A DNA stretch of 13,114 nt from assembly GCA_027025255.1 (NCBI GenBank), contig JALVRC010000118.1, forward strand, positions 21,034 through 34,147, read 5' to 3'. Within the stretch, counting starts at the first letter, position 1, and the number at the start of each line of letters is the position of its first letter. The position numbers were made by a program, and so were the translations under genes. The notes under the pieces were generated by a model. That model was not told where the DNA came from, did not search any database, and saw only the letters and a program-made list of their open reading frames with translations. Source of the DNA: Caldifarciminota bacterium (GTDB lineage: Bacteria > Hydrothermota > Tepidihabitantia > B3-TA06 > JALVRC01). This document shows, one piece after another, positions 6,164 through 13,114 of this stretch.

Positions 6164-7312
6164 ATGAAGCTTTTTTTCCGCGTTACTCTTGCTTTGTTAA
6201 TAGGGTTTTCTTTTGCCAGTGCAATATCAATCACTGACTACAAGGTTCCGGTAAGCAGTGCTACAAGTCTTTATGGAGGATTCAACTATGCTTATACCCA
6301 AAGTGACACAATAACAACCGCAGACAACGGTAGCGTATCATTAAACTACAATAAATTTTACTATTCTCTTCCCGTAGCATATTATCTATCAGCAAATGGC
6401 CTCTTTACCAGAGATGGACTTAAGGCAGATGATTCCACATACACATATTCTTTTTCTTCTACTGCCCAGGCAAATAAGTACTTTCTACACGATCTCTTTG
6501 GGTACAGCAAATTAACATTTGATTTTCTCAATACATATACATACCCAGCTTTAGATATTATACTCGGAGTTGGATACGGTAGATTTATCAATGCTACTCC
6601 ACTTGCAAGAGCAATTAGGGTAAATGAAGAGCTTATATGGGAAGACGTATTAACAGATGATCTTAATGATCAAGAGCTTGTAGAATTTGCCAAGCTACTA
6701 TCCCCTGAAGTAATGGCATCATATAAAGAGAAATACGATCATTGGGAAAGAGAATATTATAAAGCCATAGAAAAGATGCTACAAAAAACAAAGAAACTTG
6801 CTAATAACGAACTTGGGTCCGTAGGAACAATGGTTATTAACGACATCTTAAAAGAATTTATTAGCGACAGGTATTACGGTTATGAACTATCAGCAGGTGT
6901 TGGATATGAGATTCTTACGCCTGATACAACAGATGCAAGGAACGCGTTTCTTGAAATAAATGCAAATTCTGCTTATCCAATAGGTCTAAAGAGCCAATTC
7001 ATAGAGATGCTAAGATATACAACACCTTTAACTGGAGATGCAACTGGAAAAGAACATGAATTTATGCTAAAGCCCTCTTATTCTTACGAGGTAAGTAATA
7101 GAATTGATTTTATTACAGCTTACATACTGGAAGGGCTCTATCAAACTTCAGACACTACACAAGCTTCCCTCCAACTTTCACATGCCTTAGAACTCAGGTT
7201 CAATTTTTACATAGTTAACAGACTAATGCTTTCAACAACATTCAACCTGACAAAAGATGAAACAAACACATCTCAAAGCTTTAATACTGGTTTAACCTAT
7301 AGGTTTAAATAA
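6164..7312 (+). CDS. Exported beta-barrel-like protein with central helical insert (unidentified)
   Basis: I cannot name this protein. The 382 residues begin with a clear signal peptide (MKLFFRVTLALLIGFSFASA, cleavage probably after A20). Residues about 30-140 and 238-382 alternate polar and aromatic positions in amphipathic strands rich in Y, F, T and S, and the chain ends GLTYRFK, close to the usual final-strand signal of outer-membrane barrels apart from one extra lysine. Between them, from about 145 to 236, is a charged, helix-forming stretch (including YKEKYDHWEREYYKAIEKMLQKTKK) that interrupts the barrel and could be a plug or a periplasmic or surface domain. GVGYGR (135-140) and AGVGYE (244-249) flank the insert almost symmetrically. 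It is a single-gene unit with its own promoter, strong ribosome-binding site and terminator, which suggests an abundant protein. An outer-membrane location is inferred. Confidence 0.72.
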   Translation: MKLFFRVTLALLIGFSFASAISITDYKVPVSSATSLYGGFNYAYTQSDTITTADNGSVSLNYNKFYYSLPVAYYLSANGLFTRDGLKADDSTYTYSFSSTAQANKYFLHDLFGYSKLTFDFLNTYTYPALDIILGVGYGRFINATPLARAIRVNEELIWEDVLTDDLNDQELVEFAKLLSPEVMASYKEKYDHWEREYYKAIEKMLQKTKKLANNELGSVGTMVINDILKEFISDRYYGYELSAGVGYEILTPDTTDARNAFLEINANSAYPIGLKSQFIEMLRYTTPLTGDATGKEHEFMLKPSYSYEVSNRIDFITAYILEGLYQTSDTTQASLQLSHALELRFNFYIVNRLMLSTTFNLTKDETNTSQSFNTGLTYRFK

Positions 7313-7321
7313 GATATAAAT

Positions 7322-7352
7322 AAAAAAAGCAGGGCTCTGCCCTGCTTTTTTT
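7322..7352. terminator. Bidirectional intrinsic terminator
   Basis: A7-GCAGGGC (7322-7335), loop TCT, then GCCCTGC-T7 (7339-7352) form a perfect 14-bp stem with a U tract on either strand. It lies between the converging barrel-like gene and the EF-G-like gene; the T tract ends inside the TAA stop (7353-7351) of the latter. Confidence 0.95.
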
Positions 7353-9423
7353 ATCCTTCTTCTTTCTCCTTTTTCACCTGCTCAATAATTTTATTTGTTA
7401 TTTCTTTAGGTACAGGATCAAAATGTGAAAATTTTGAAGTAAAATACCCCCTTCCCTGGGTAATTGATCTAAGAGTAGTCGCATACTTATACATTTCTGC
7501 TTCCGGAACATAAGCCTTTATCTTCTGCAAACGACCTTCTGCTTCCATTCCAAGGACTTTTCCGCGTCTTGTATTAATGTCACCTATAACATCGCCCATG
7601 AAATTCTCAGGAACTGTAACTTCTAATTCATTGATTGGTTCAAGTAGAATCGGACCTGCTTTTTCCATTGCTTTTTTCATTGCTAAACCAGCAGCTATTT
7701 TAAAAGCATAATCAGAAGAGTCAACAGGATGAAATGACCCATCATAAAGAGTTGCTTTTATATCAACTATAGGATAACCTGCAAGATATCCTTCAAGACA
7801 GAACTCTTTAACGCCTTTTTCTACTGAAGGGAAATATTTACTTGGAACAGCACCACCAAATATTTCCTGCGCAAATTCAACACCCTTTCCTCTTTCTAAG
7901 GGCTCCAATCGTAAATATACATCTCCAAATTGACCACGTCCGCCTGTCTGCTTTTTAAATTTTCCCTGAGCCTCAGCCTTTTTGGTAATGGTTTCCCTGT
8001 AATGGATTCTTGGCTTTTCAGTATCAACATTAACCCCGAATTTCTTTTTTAATCTGGAAAGAATCACATCCAGATGAACTTCTCCCATACCTGATATCAA
8101 CTGTTGCCTAATCTCAGGATCATAATGAAAGGTAAAGGTAGGATCCTCCTGAGAAAGTCTGCTAAGGCCGTTTGAAACTTTTTCTTCATCGTTCTTAGTC
8201 TTAGGAACAATAGCAATTGATATAGGAGGAGTTGGAAATTCAAGCTCAGGAAGCTTTACTGGATTATCTTTTGTTGTTAAAGTATGACCAGTATGAGTAT
8301 TTTTAAGTTTTACAAGAGCACCTATTTCACCGGTTAAAAGCGTTGTTAAATCCTTCTTTTCCTTGCCCACTATCTGGAATATCTGATTTATCCTCTCTTC
8401 CTGTTCTACATTCGTGTTATATAATGTATCGCCACTCTTTATACTCCCTGCAAACATCCTGATGTATAAAATATCACCTATATGAGGATCTGATACTGTT
8501 TTAAAAACGTAAGCTACAGGTTTTGAATTACCCTGAACCTCAAGTGACTCTTCGGTGTTTGAGACAATATTTATACACTTTTGTACGGGAACATCCTCTG
8601 GAGAAGGGAAAAACTCTGAGGCAATATTTAAGAAGGGCTCAATACCAATATTTAAAGAGGCATCGCCAGCAAATAACGGGAAGATAGCTCTTTTGGATAT
8701 AGCTCTCCTTAGCGACGGAATTATATCCTGAAATTCTATTTTCTCTCCCTCAAGATACTTTTCCATCAAAACATCATCTTCTTCGGCAAGAGACTCTATA
8801 ATTTTCATCTTATACTCTTCTACTTTATCTTTCATGTCCTCTGGAACATCTCTTTCTTCTGTTTTTCCACTCTTTATAACGTATGCCTTTTCATTTAAAA
8901 GATTTACAACCCCCTCAAGAGTTGAAGTCTTTCCTATAGGAATTGTAAAAGGAGCTACCTTAGGACCGAACGTAGTAACAATCTCCTTATACACAGTATA
9001 AAAATCTGTATCAGGTTTACCAAGTTTATTAATAAAAAAAGAAGTAGGTTTATTATTATTTGTTAATTGCTTAAATACTATTTCAGTTCCAACCTCAACA
9101 CCTGAAGAACTATCAACAACAATAACACCCATATCAACAGCTTTAACACCAGATATTACCTCTCCGATAAAATCAAGATATCCTGGAGTATCTACAAAAT
9201 AGAACTTTTTATCATTTCCCATTGTTGCTGCCGCAGTAGAAAGATTAATCGAGTATTTCCTTGCTATTTCTTCTTCTTCAAAATCAAAAATACTTGTTCC
9301 GTCATCTACTTTACCAATTCTGGAATTAACCTTTAAAATATACATTATAACATCAAGGATACTGGTCTTACCCACACCTCTATGCCCAAAAAATCCAATA
9401 TTTCTTATATTTTCAACACTCAT
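7351..9423 (-). CDS. Elongation factor G-like GTPase (EF-G-2 type)
   Basis: The 690 residues follow the five-domain EF-G layout: GTPase domain to about 275, domain II about 300-390, III about 400-475, IV about 480-600 (KKQTGGRGQFGDVYLRLEPL, then HPVDSSDYAFKIA) and V to the end (GDVIGDINTRRGKVLGME). The P-loop is GHRGVGKT 13-20. Switch II reads DTPGYLDF 78-85, with tyrosine where canonical EF-G has the catalytic histidine; this, and RKYSI replacing RGITI at 55-59, is typical of EF-G-2-type proteins such as Thermus EF-G-2 and actinobacterial FusA2, not of the main translocase. G4 reads NKLG 132-135 where NKxD is expected, which could weaken guanine selectivity. The cellular role of this subfamily is unsettled. 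The ATG follows a GAGGTGAT site that overlaps the stop of the M42 gene 8 bases upstream. It is the last gene of the right train. A normal fusA should exist elsewhere. Confidence 0.9.
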   Translation of the reverse strand: MSVENIRNIGFFGHRGVGKTSILDVIMYILKVNSRIGKVDDGTSIFDFEEEEIARKYSINLSTAAATMGNDKKFYFVDTPGYLDFIGEVISGVKAVDMGVIVVDSSSGVEVGTEIVFKQLTNNNKPTSFFINKLGKPDTDFYTVYKEIVTTFGPKVAPFTIPIGKTSTLEGVVNLLNEKAYVIKSGKTEERDVPEDMKDKVEEYKMKIIESLAEEDDVLMEKYLEGEKIEFQDIIPSLRRAISKRAIFPLFAGDASLNIGIEPFLNIASEFFPSPEDVPVQKCINIVSNTEESLEVQGNSKPVAYVFKTVSDPHIGDILYIRMFAGSIKSGDTLYNTNVEQEERINQIFQIVGKEKKDLTTLLTGEIGALVKLKNTHTGHTLTTKDNPVKLPELEFPTPPISIAIVPKTKNDEEKVSNGLSRLSQEDPTFTFHYDPEIRQQLISGMGEVHLDVILSRLKKKFGVNVDTEKPRIHYRETITKKAEAQGKFKKQTGGRGQFGDVYLRLEPLERGKGVEFAQEIFGGAVPSKYFPSVEKGVKEFCLEGYLAGYPIVDIKATLYDGSFHPVDSSDYAFKIAAGLAMKKAMEKAGPILLEPINELEVTVPENFMGDVIGDINTRRGKVLGMEAEGRLQKIKAYVPEAEMYKYATTLRSITQGRGYFTSKFSHFDPVPKEITNKIIEQVKKEKEEG

Positions 9424-9431
9424 CTATCACC

Positions 9432-10484
9432 TCAAAAATCAATTAATTTTTTATAGGTTTCATTATTTAAATCCTTAATCATCGCAGATAAAAGTTCTAC
9501 TGTAGCATCATAATCTTCCTTTTTAATATACGATACATTGGAGTGAATGTATCTTGAAGGAATACCAAGGGGTAAAGATGGAACACCCTGATTTACAAGA
9601 TGAATAATGCCCGTATCATAACCTCCTCGTACTGTAGCAAGATGATAGGGTATGCGTTCCCTTTCTGCTATTGCCTGTGCAAATTCAACAAGTCTTCTTG
9701 AGGCAATCATGCTGTTATCCTGAACAATAATAGCAACCCCACCACCAAGTTTCTCATCTTCACTTGCCTTTTTAGGAGCATCAAGAGCAAGAGAAACATC
9801 TACTGCAAAAGCTATATCAGGCTTTATGAGCTGGGCAGAAGTTCTTGCTCCTCGCAACCCAACTTCCTCCTGAACTGTCCCCACTAAATGAAGTGTAGAG
9901 GGGAAATCTTCTTTTGCCAGCCTTTCAGCAACTCCGGCAAGAACTGCACAGCCTATTCTATTATCCCAGGCCTTTGCCGCAAAAACATTATTCTCAAGCT
10001 CTGTAAAAACAGTAAACGGAATAATAGGATCTCCCTTTCTTATTCCCAGCTCCTTTGCTCCCTTATCTTCTATAACCCCAATATCAATATACATATCTGA
10101 AATATCAGGTATCTTCTTTCTTTGTTCGGGTTTTAAGATATGAGGAGGAGTAGAACCTATAACACCATGGTAATCTTTATTTCTACTTCTTACAATTACT
10201 CTCTGACCCAACATAACAAGAGGCCACCAACCACCAATTGGTGCAAACTTAATATATCCCTCTTTCGTAATATCCTTAACTATGAAACCCACCTCATCCA
10301 TATGAGCAGCTACCATAATTCTCGGGCCGCCTCTTCCTGTTTTAGAAGCTATAACACTCCCAAGTCTATCATATGAAAGATCAAAAGCTGACAGATAACG
10401 TTTAAGAATATCCCTCACATCATCTTCAAACCCCGGAGGGCCAAATGCCTCTGTCAATTCTTTAAATAACCTAATATGATCCAT
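9432..10484 (-). CDS. M42 family metallo-aminopeptidase
   Basis: The 350-residue protein has the M42 (glutamyl aminopeptidase/CelM/TET-like) dinuclear metal site: H61 and D63 in AHMDEVG, the bridging D174 in AWDNR, E206-E207 in VQEEVGLRG with one as general base and one as ligand, D229 in AVDVS and H314 in RYIHS. The RGGYDTG loop at 286-292 is also conserved. These enzymes form large cytoplasmic assemblies that trim N-terminal residues from short peptides; older databases often call them endoglucanase M or deblocking aminopeptidases, and substrate preference cannot be read from the sequence. The ATG at 10484 is preceded by a strong AAGGAGGT site, 18 bases after the gyrB stop. It is co-directional with gyrB and the EF-G-like gene, so probably part of the same transcript. 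All metal ligands are intact. Confidence 0.94.
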   Translation of the reverse strand: MDHIRLFKELTEAFGPPGFEDDVRDILKRYLSAFDLSYDRLGSVIASKTGRGGPRIMVAAHMDEVGFIVKDITKEGYIKFAPIGGWWPLVMLGQRVIVRSRNKDYHGVIGSTPPHILKPEQRKKIPDISDMYIDIGVIEDKGAKELGIRKGDPIIPFTVFTELENNVFAAKAWDNRIGCAVLAGVAERLAKEDFPSTLHLVGTVQEEVGLRGARTSAQLIKPDIAFAVDVSLALDAPKKASEDEKLGGGVAIIVQDNSMIASRRLVEFAQAIAERERIPYHLATVRGGYDTGIIHLVNQGVPSLPLGIPSRYIHSNVSYIKKEDYDATVELLSAMIKDLNNETYKKLIDF

Positions 10485-10502
10485 TAAACCTCCTTTACAA
10501 AT

Positions 10503-12392
10503 TTATACATCAAGATTTCTAACAAATTTTGCATTCTCTTTTATAAAGACCCTTCTCGATTCTACATCTGATCCAAGAAGAACGCTAAAAAGCTTATCTG
10601 CCTCAACAGCATCTTCCATTGATATTCTCTTTAAAATTCTTGTCTCAGGATTCATAGTTGTTTCCCACAGTTGTTCAGCATCCATTTCTCCCAGGCCCTT
10701 GTAGCGTGTAATCTGATATTTTTCATCATTTATATTCTTTAAGTAAGCCTCAAGCTCTTCGTCGGAATAAAAATACCTTGTTTGCTTTCTCTGTTTCACT
10801 CTATAAAGTGGAGGTTGAGCAAGATAAACCCTACCTGTTTCTATTAACAATCTCATCAATCTGTAAAACAATGTCAATAGCAAAGTACTGATATGAGAAC
10901 CATCTACATCAGCATCTGTCATAATTACAATCTTACCATACCTGAGCTTTTCAGGATTAAGTTCTTCTTCATTTATTCCTATCCCAATTGAAGCAATTAT
11001 AGTTTTTATTTCGTTATTAGAAAGTATCTTATCCAGTCTTAATTTCGCTTTCTCTATATTTAAAATCTTGCCCCTCAAAGAAAGAACTGCCTGGAATCTT
11101 CTGTCTCTACCCTGTTTCGCAGAACCTCCTGCTGATTCACCCTCTACAATAAACAACTCATTCTCATCAATATTATTTGATGAACAATCTGCCAATTTCC
11201 CGGGTAAATTATCCGCTGTCAGCAAAGACCTACTTCTTTCAAGCTCTTTTGCCTTTCTCGCAGCTAAACGAGACTTAGCTGCCGAAATAACCTTTTCAAT
11301 AACTATGTTTGCTTCTTTTGGATGTTCGCTAAAATATGTACTTAAATACTCATTAATCGTTGATTCAACAATACCCTTTATTTCACTATTACCCAACTTT
11401 GTCTTTGTTTGGCCTTCAAACTGAGGATTAGGTATTCTCACAGATAAAATCGCTGTTAATCCTTCACGCGTATCTTCCCCGGTAATATTAAACTTAACCT
11501 TTGTCTCTCTTTTCACAATATCATTTATTACACGTGTTAACGCTGCTTTAAACCCGGAAAGATGGCTGCCTCCTTCATGTGTGTTTATCGTATTAACAAA
11601 CGTAAGTATATTTTCTCTATAATCATCATTATAAACCATACTTAGTTCAATCTTAACGTTTTTCTTTTCTTCTGTAAAAACTATAGGTTTATGTAAAGCC
11701 TTTTTACCTGTATTAACATAATTTAAGAAATCCAGCATTCCCTTAGGATAATAGAATATGTGTTTTTTGTGCTCCTTTTCTGTAAAAACTATTCTCAACT
11801 GAGGATTTAAAAAGGCTATCTCCTGAAGTCTTATCCTCACTATGTCCGGTTTAAAGGAAAGCTCTTTTTTAAAAATCTCACTATCTGGAGAAAATGTAAT
11901 TTTAGTGCCTGTATAATCCGCTATGCCAATCACTTCAAGCTTGCTTGTAGGTTCACCTCTCTCATAGGTTTGCCTAAATAGTTTACCCTCACGTGCTATC
12001 TCAACTTCGAACCTCTCTGACAAAGCATTAACAACAGAAATCCCAACACCGTGCAAGCCACCAGAAATTCTGTAAATCTTATTTTCAAATTTTGCTCCAG
12101 CATGAAGTGTTGTCAAAACCACCTCCACCGCAGGAATACCAAATTCAGGATGTATGCCTACCGGGATACCTCGCCCGTTATCTCTTATACATGCAGTTCT
12201 ATCATCAACAATACTCACATTAATTTCGTTACAAAATCCTGCCATTGCTTCGTCAACAGCGTTATCAACAACTTCATTAATTAAATGGTGCATACCTCTT
12301 TCACTTGTATCACCGATATACATGGCAGGTCTTTTTCTTACGCCCTCTAATCCTTTTAAAACCTGTATTGAACGTGCATCATATTTTTTCAT
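10503..12392 (-). CDS. gyrB: DNA gyrase subunit B
   Basis: GyrB supplies the ATPase and TOPRIM parts of DNA gyrase, which introduces negative supercoils. The 629 residues show the GHKL ATPase (E40 and N44 in INEVVDNAVDEA, D71NGRG, GGLHGVG 111-117), the transducer domain with QTKTKLG 328-334, and TOPRIM with E417 and the DADVDG metal residues D493, D495 and D497. The C-terminus has KGLGEMDAEQLWETTM 565-580. There is no gammaproteobacterial insert, so ~630 residues is the normal short form. QTKTKLGN fits GyrB better than ParE, and the recF/DciA neighbourhood supports it. The TOPRIM motif reads EGESAGGSAK, E419 replacing the usual D (E. coli D426). The ATG overlaps the stop of the DciA-like gene (ATGA at 12392-12389), with AAGGAGAT about 12 bases upstream. 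gyrA is not in the window. Confidence 0.97.
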   Translation of the reverse strand: MKKYDARSIQVLKGLEGVRKRPAMYIGDTSERGMHHLINEVVDNAVDEAMAGFCNEINVSIVDDRTACIRDNGRGIPVGIHPEFGIPAVEVVLTTLHAGAKFENKIYRISGGLHGVGISVVNALSERFEVEIAREGKLFRQTYERGEPTSKLEVIGIADYTGTKITFSPDSEIFKKELSFKPDIVRIRLQEIAFLNPQLRIVFTEKEHKKHIFYYPKGMLDFLNYVNTGKKALHKPIVFTEEKKNVKIELSMVYNDDYRENILTFVNTINTHEGGSHLSGFKAALTRVINDIVKRETKVKFNITGEDTREGLTAILSVRIPNPQFEGQTKTKLGNSEIKGIVESTINEYLSTYFSEHPKEANIVIEKVISAAKSRLAARKAKELERSRSLLTADNLPGKLADCSSNNIDENELFIVEGESAGGSAKQGRDRRFQAVLSLRGKILNIEKAKLRLDKILSNNEIKTIIASIGIGINEEELNPEKLRYGKIVIMTDADVDGSHISTLLLTLFYRLMRLLIETGRVYLAQPPLYRVKQRKQTRYFYSDEELEAYLKNINDEKYQITRYKGLGEMDAEQLWETTMNPETRILKRISMEDAVEADKLFSVLLGSDVESRRVFIKENAKFVRNLDV

Positions 12393-12676
12393 ATCTTTAT
12401 TTTTATCTCCTTTACACCTTCAAAGCCAAGATAATCATTTACCTTTTTCTTTAACGAATACTTTATTAGACTTAGCTCCTTTTTCCACAAAGTATTCCTT
12501 ACCTTTAAAATAAGAATATCTTTTTTAAACCTCAGTTCCAGGGTATTCAAGGCTATGGATCTTCCAACTATATTCTGCCAATCTCTTATAATCCCATGTT
12601 TTCTATAATCTTTATAAAGACCTCTTGCTTTGAGCCAGGCAGTCAGATTTTCATTAAGGATTAAAAATTTATCCAT
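12389..12676 (-). CDS. DUF721/DciA-like protein
   Basis: This 95-residue protein fits the DUF721 family: an N-terminal helical lead, then WQNIVG with W33 and G38, a beta-rich part (LELRFKKDILILKV 46-59), the second conserved tryptophan in NTLWKKEL 61-68, a helix, and a C-terminal strand VKEIKIKI. DUF721 proteins include DciA, the helicase operator that helps load DnaB in most bacteria lacking DnaC or DnaI, and their genes often lie between recF and gyrB exactly as here. The domain spans nearly the whole protein, with no long extension. Its stop overlaps the gyrB start, so their translation is coupled. The ATG 12676 has a modest AAGG site. The 35-base gap to recF has no clear terminator or promoter. 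Function as helicase loader is inferred from family and position. Confidence 0.88.
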   Translation of the reverse strand: MDKFLILNENLTAWLKARGLYKDYRKHGIIRDWQNIVGRSIALNTLELRFKKDILILKVRNTLWKKELSLIKYSLKKKVNDYLGFEGVKEIKIKI

Positions 12677-12711
12677 AAACTAACCTTAATTTAATAATAT
12701 ACAAAGTTTGT

Positions 12712-13114
12712 TTATAAAGCAATTTCCCTCGCTTCTATATTATTATTTAAGGCTTCTGTCCTAGTATATATTGTCTGAAACCCTTTAAACATCTTAAATA
12801 TTTCAATTTCATTTTCCCTATCCAGCTCATTACCAACATCATCCATTAAAAAGATTGGTTTTACCTGAAACTTATTCAATTTAACAATTCCCATAGTATA
12901 CCGTATAAGATTAATAATCACGCGCTTTTCTCCGAGAGAAGCAATATATCTCGCATTTTCTCCATTTAATTTAAAAAATATATTATCTCTATGAATTCCA
13001 GCTGAAGTATAACCATATTTTAAATCAAGGCTCTGTCTATCATTAAGCATCTTTAAAAAAGCTTCCCTACTTCTAAAAACAGTATCTATATTTATACTCA
13101 CATCAAGTCTATAC
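12712..13114 (-). CDS. recF: DNA replication/repair protein RecF (C-terminal part, start off the window)
   Basis: RecF is an SMC-like ATPase that binds gapped DNA and, with RecO and RecR, helps load RecA. Only the last ~134 residues of the usual ~360 are inside the window. The frame stays open to 13114 and reads YRLDV just before the GTG at 13101, continuing the family pattern, so the gene starts beyond the right edge. Visible landmarks are YGYTSAGIHRDN (coding 13014-12982), the ABC signature as SLGEKR (12939-12922) where most RecFs have SxGQxR, and Walker B with D-loop FLMDDVGNELD (12852-12820). The short tail after QTIYTRTEA is normal. The arrangement recF, DciA-like, gyrB suggests a classical replication cluster, perhaps with dnaN and dnaA further right. 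No sign of disruption is seen in the visible part. Confidence 0.93.
   Translation of the reverse strand, partial: YRLDVSINIDTVFRSREAFLKMLNDRQSLDLKYGYTSAGIHRDNIFFKLNGENARYIASLGEKRVIINLIRYTMGIVKLNKFQVKPIFLMDDVGNELDRENEIEIFKMFKGFQTIYTRTEALNNNIEAREIAL

Noticed and set aside
7351..9423. Calling this gene fusA, the main translocase
   Set aside because: DTPGY replaces DTPGH in switch II, the RGITI motif is missing and G4 is altered, all pointing to the EF-G-2-type subfamily.
11068..11424. 118-codon plus-strand frame inside gyrB
   Set aside because: It lies opposite the conserved TOPRIM region, has no domain features and no ribosome-binding site; it is a shadow of gyrB.
12154..12513. 119-codon plus-strand frame across the gyrB start and DciA-like gene
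   Set aside because: It is antisense to two well-supported overlapping genes and shows no family features.
12701..12711. ACAAA-G-TTTGT mini-palindrome after recF as a terminator
   Set aside because: Five A/T-dominated base pairs with a one-base loop cannot form a stable terminator, and the genes on either side are likely one operon.
13099..13101. GTG as start of a short separate gene
   Set aside because: The frame is open upstream to the window end and encodes RecF sequence (YRLD before the GTG); this is an internal valine codon of a partial gene.

Overview
This is a low-G+C bacterial window (roughly mid-30s % G+C by eye). It carries two leftward gene trains, one rightward gene between them, very short intergenic gaps, frequent ATGA-type start/stop overlaps and several TTG starts. 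Signal peptides, a lipoprotein and two proteins that look like outer-membrane beta-barrels point to a two-membrane (Gram-negative-type) bacterium. An M42 peptidase, an EF-G-2-type factor and the overall style fit an uncultured FCB-like or WOR-3-like lineage. That placement is a guess; the window holds no rRNA or other decisive marker.

Left train (minus strand, 5808 down to 1, running off the left edge): peptide deformylase (def), malonyl-CoA:ACP transacylase (fabD), a beta-propeller lipoprotein, a small probable outer-membrane barrel protein, a cytosolic ChaN-like protein, a YbbR-domain membrane protein and tsaD (C-terminus missing). The genes overlap or nearly touch, except for a 53-bp gap after fabD that holds a second strong promoter. 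def itself has a perfect TTGACA-N16-TATAAT promoter placed so that transcription should begin at or next to its ATG, which suggests a leaderless mRNA.

Middle: a 355-bp divergent intergenic region (5809-6163) contains, from left to right, the def promoter with A/T-rich upstream sequence, an A/T palindrome, a ~79-nt imperfect palindrome, four tandem heptamers, a 9-bp inverted repeat, and the promoter and strong Shine-Dalgarno site of a rightward gene. That gene encodes an exported protein that looks like a beta-barrel interrupted by a ~90-residue charged helical segment; I do not recognise it as a named family. It ends at a symmetrical hairpin that can terminate transcription from both sides.

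Right train (minus strand, from beyond 13114 down to 7351): recF (C-terminal part only), a DUF721/DciA-like gene, gyrB, an M42 metallo-aminopeptidase and an EF-G-2-type GTPase. recF-DciA-gyrB is a familiar replication cluster often found near dnaA/dnaN, so the origin may lie to the right of the window.

Most genes are ordinary housekeeping genes and I see no clear new defence, mobile or biosynthetic system. The points most worth a second look are the leaderless def promoter, the repeat-rich divergent region, the barrel protein with a helical insert, and an EF-G-like protein whose guanine-specificity motif reads NKLG instead of NKxD.
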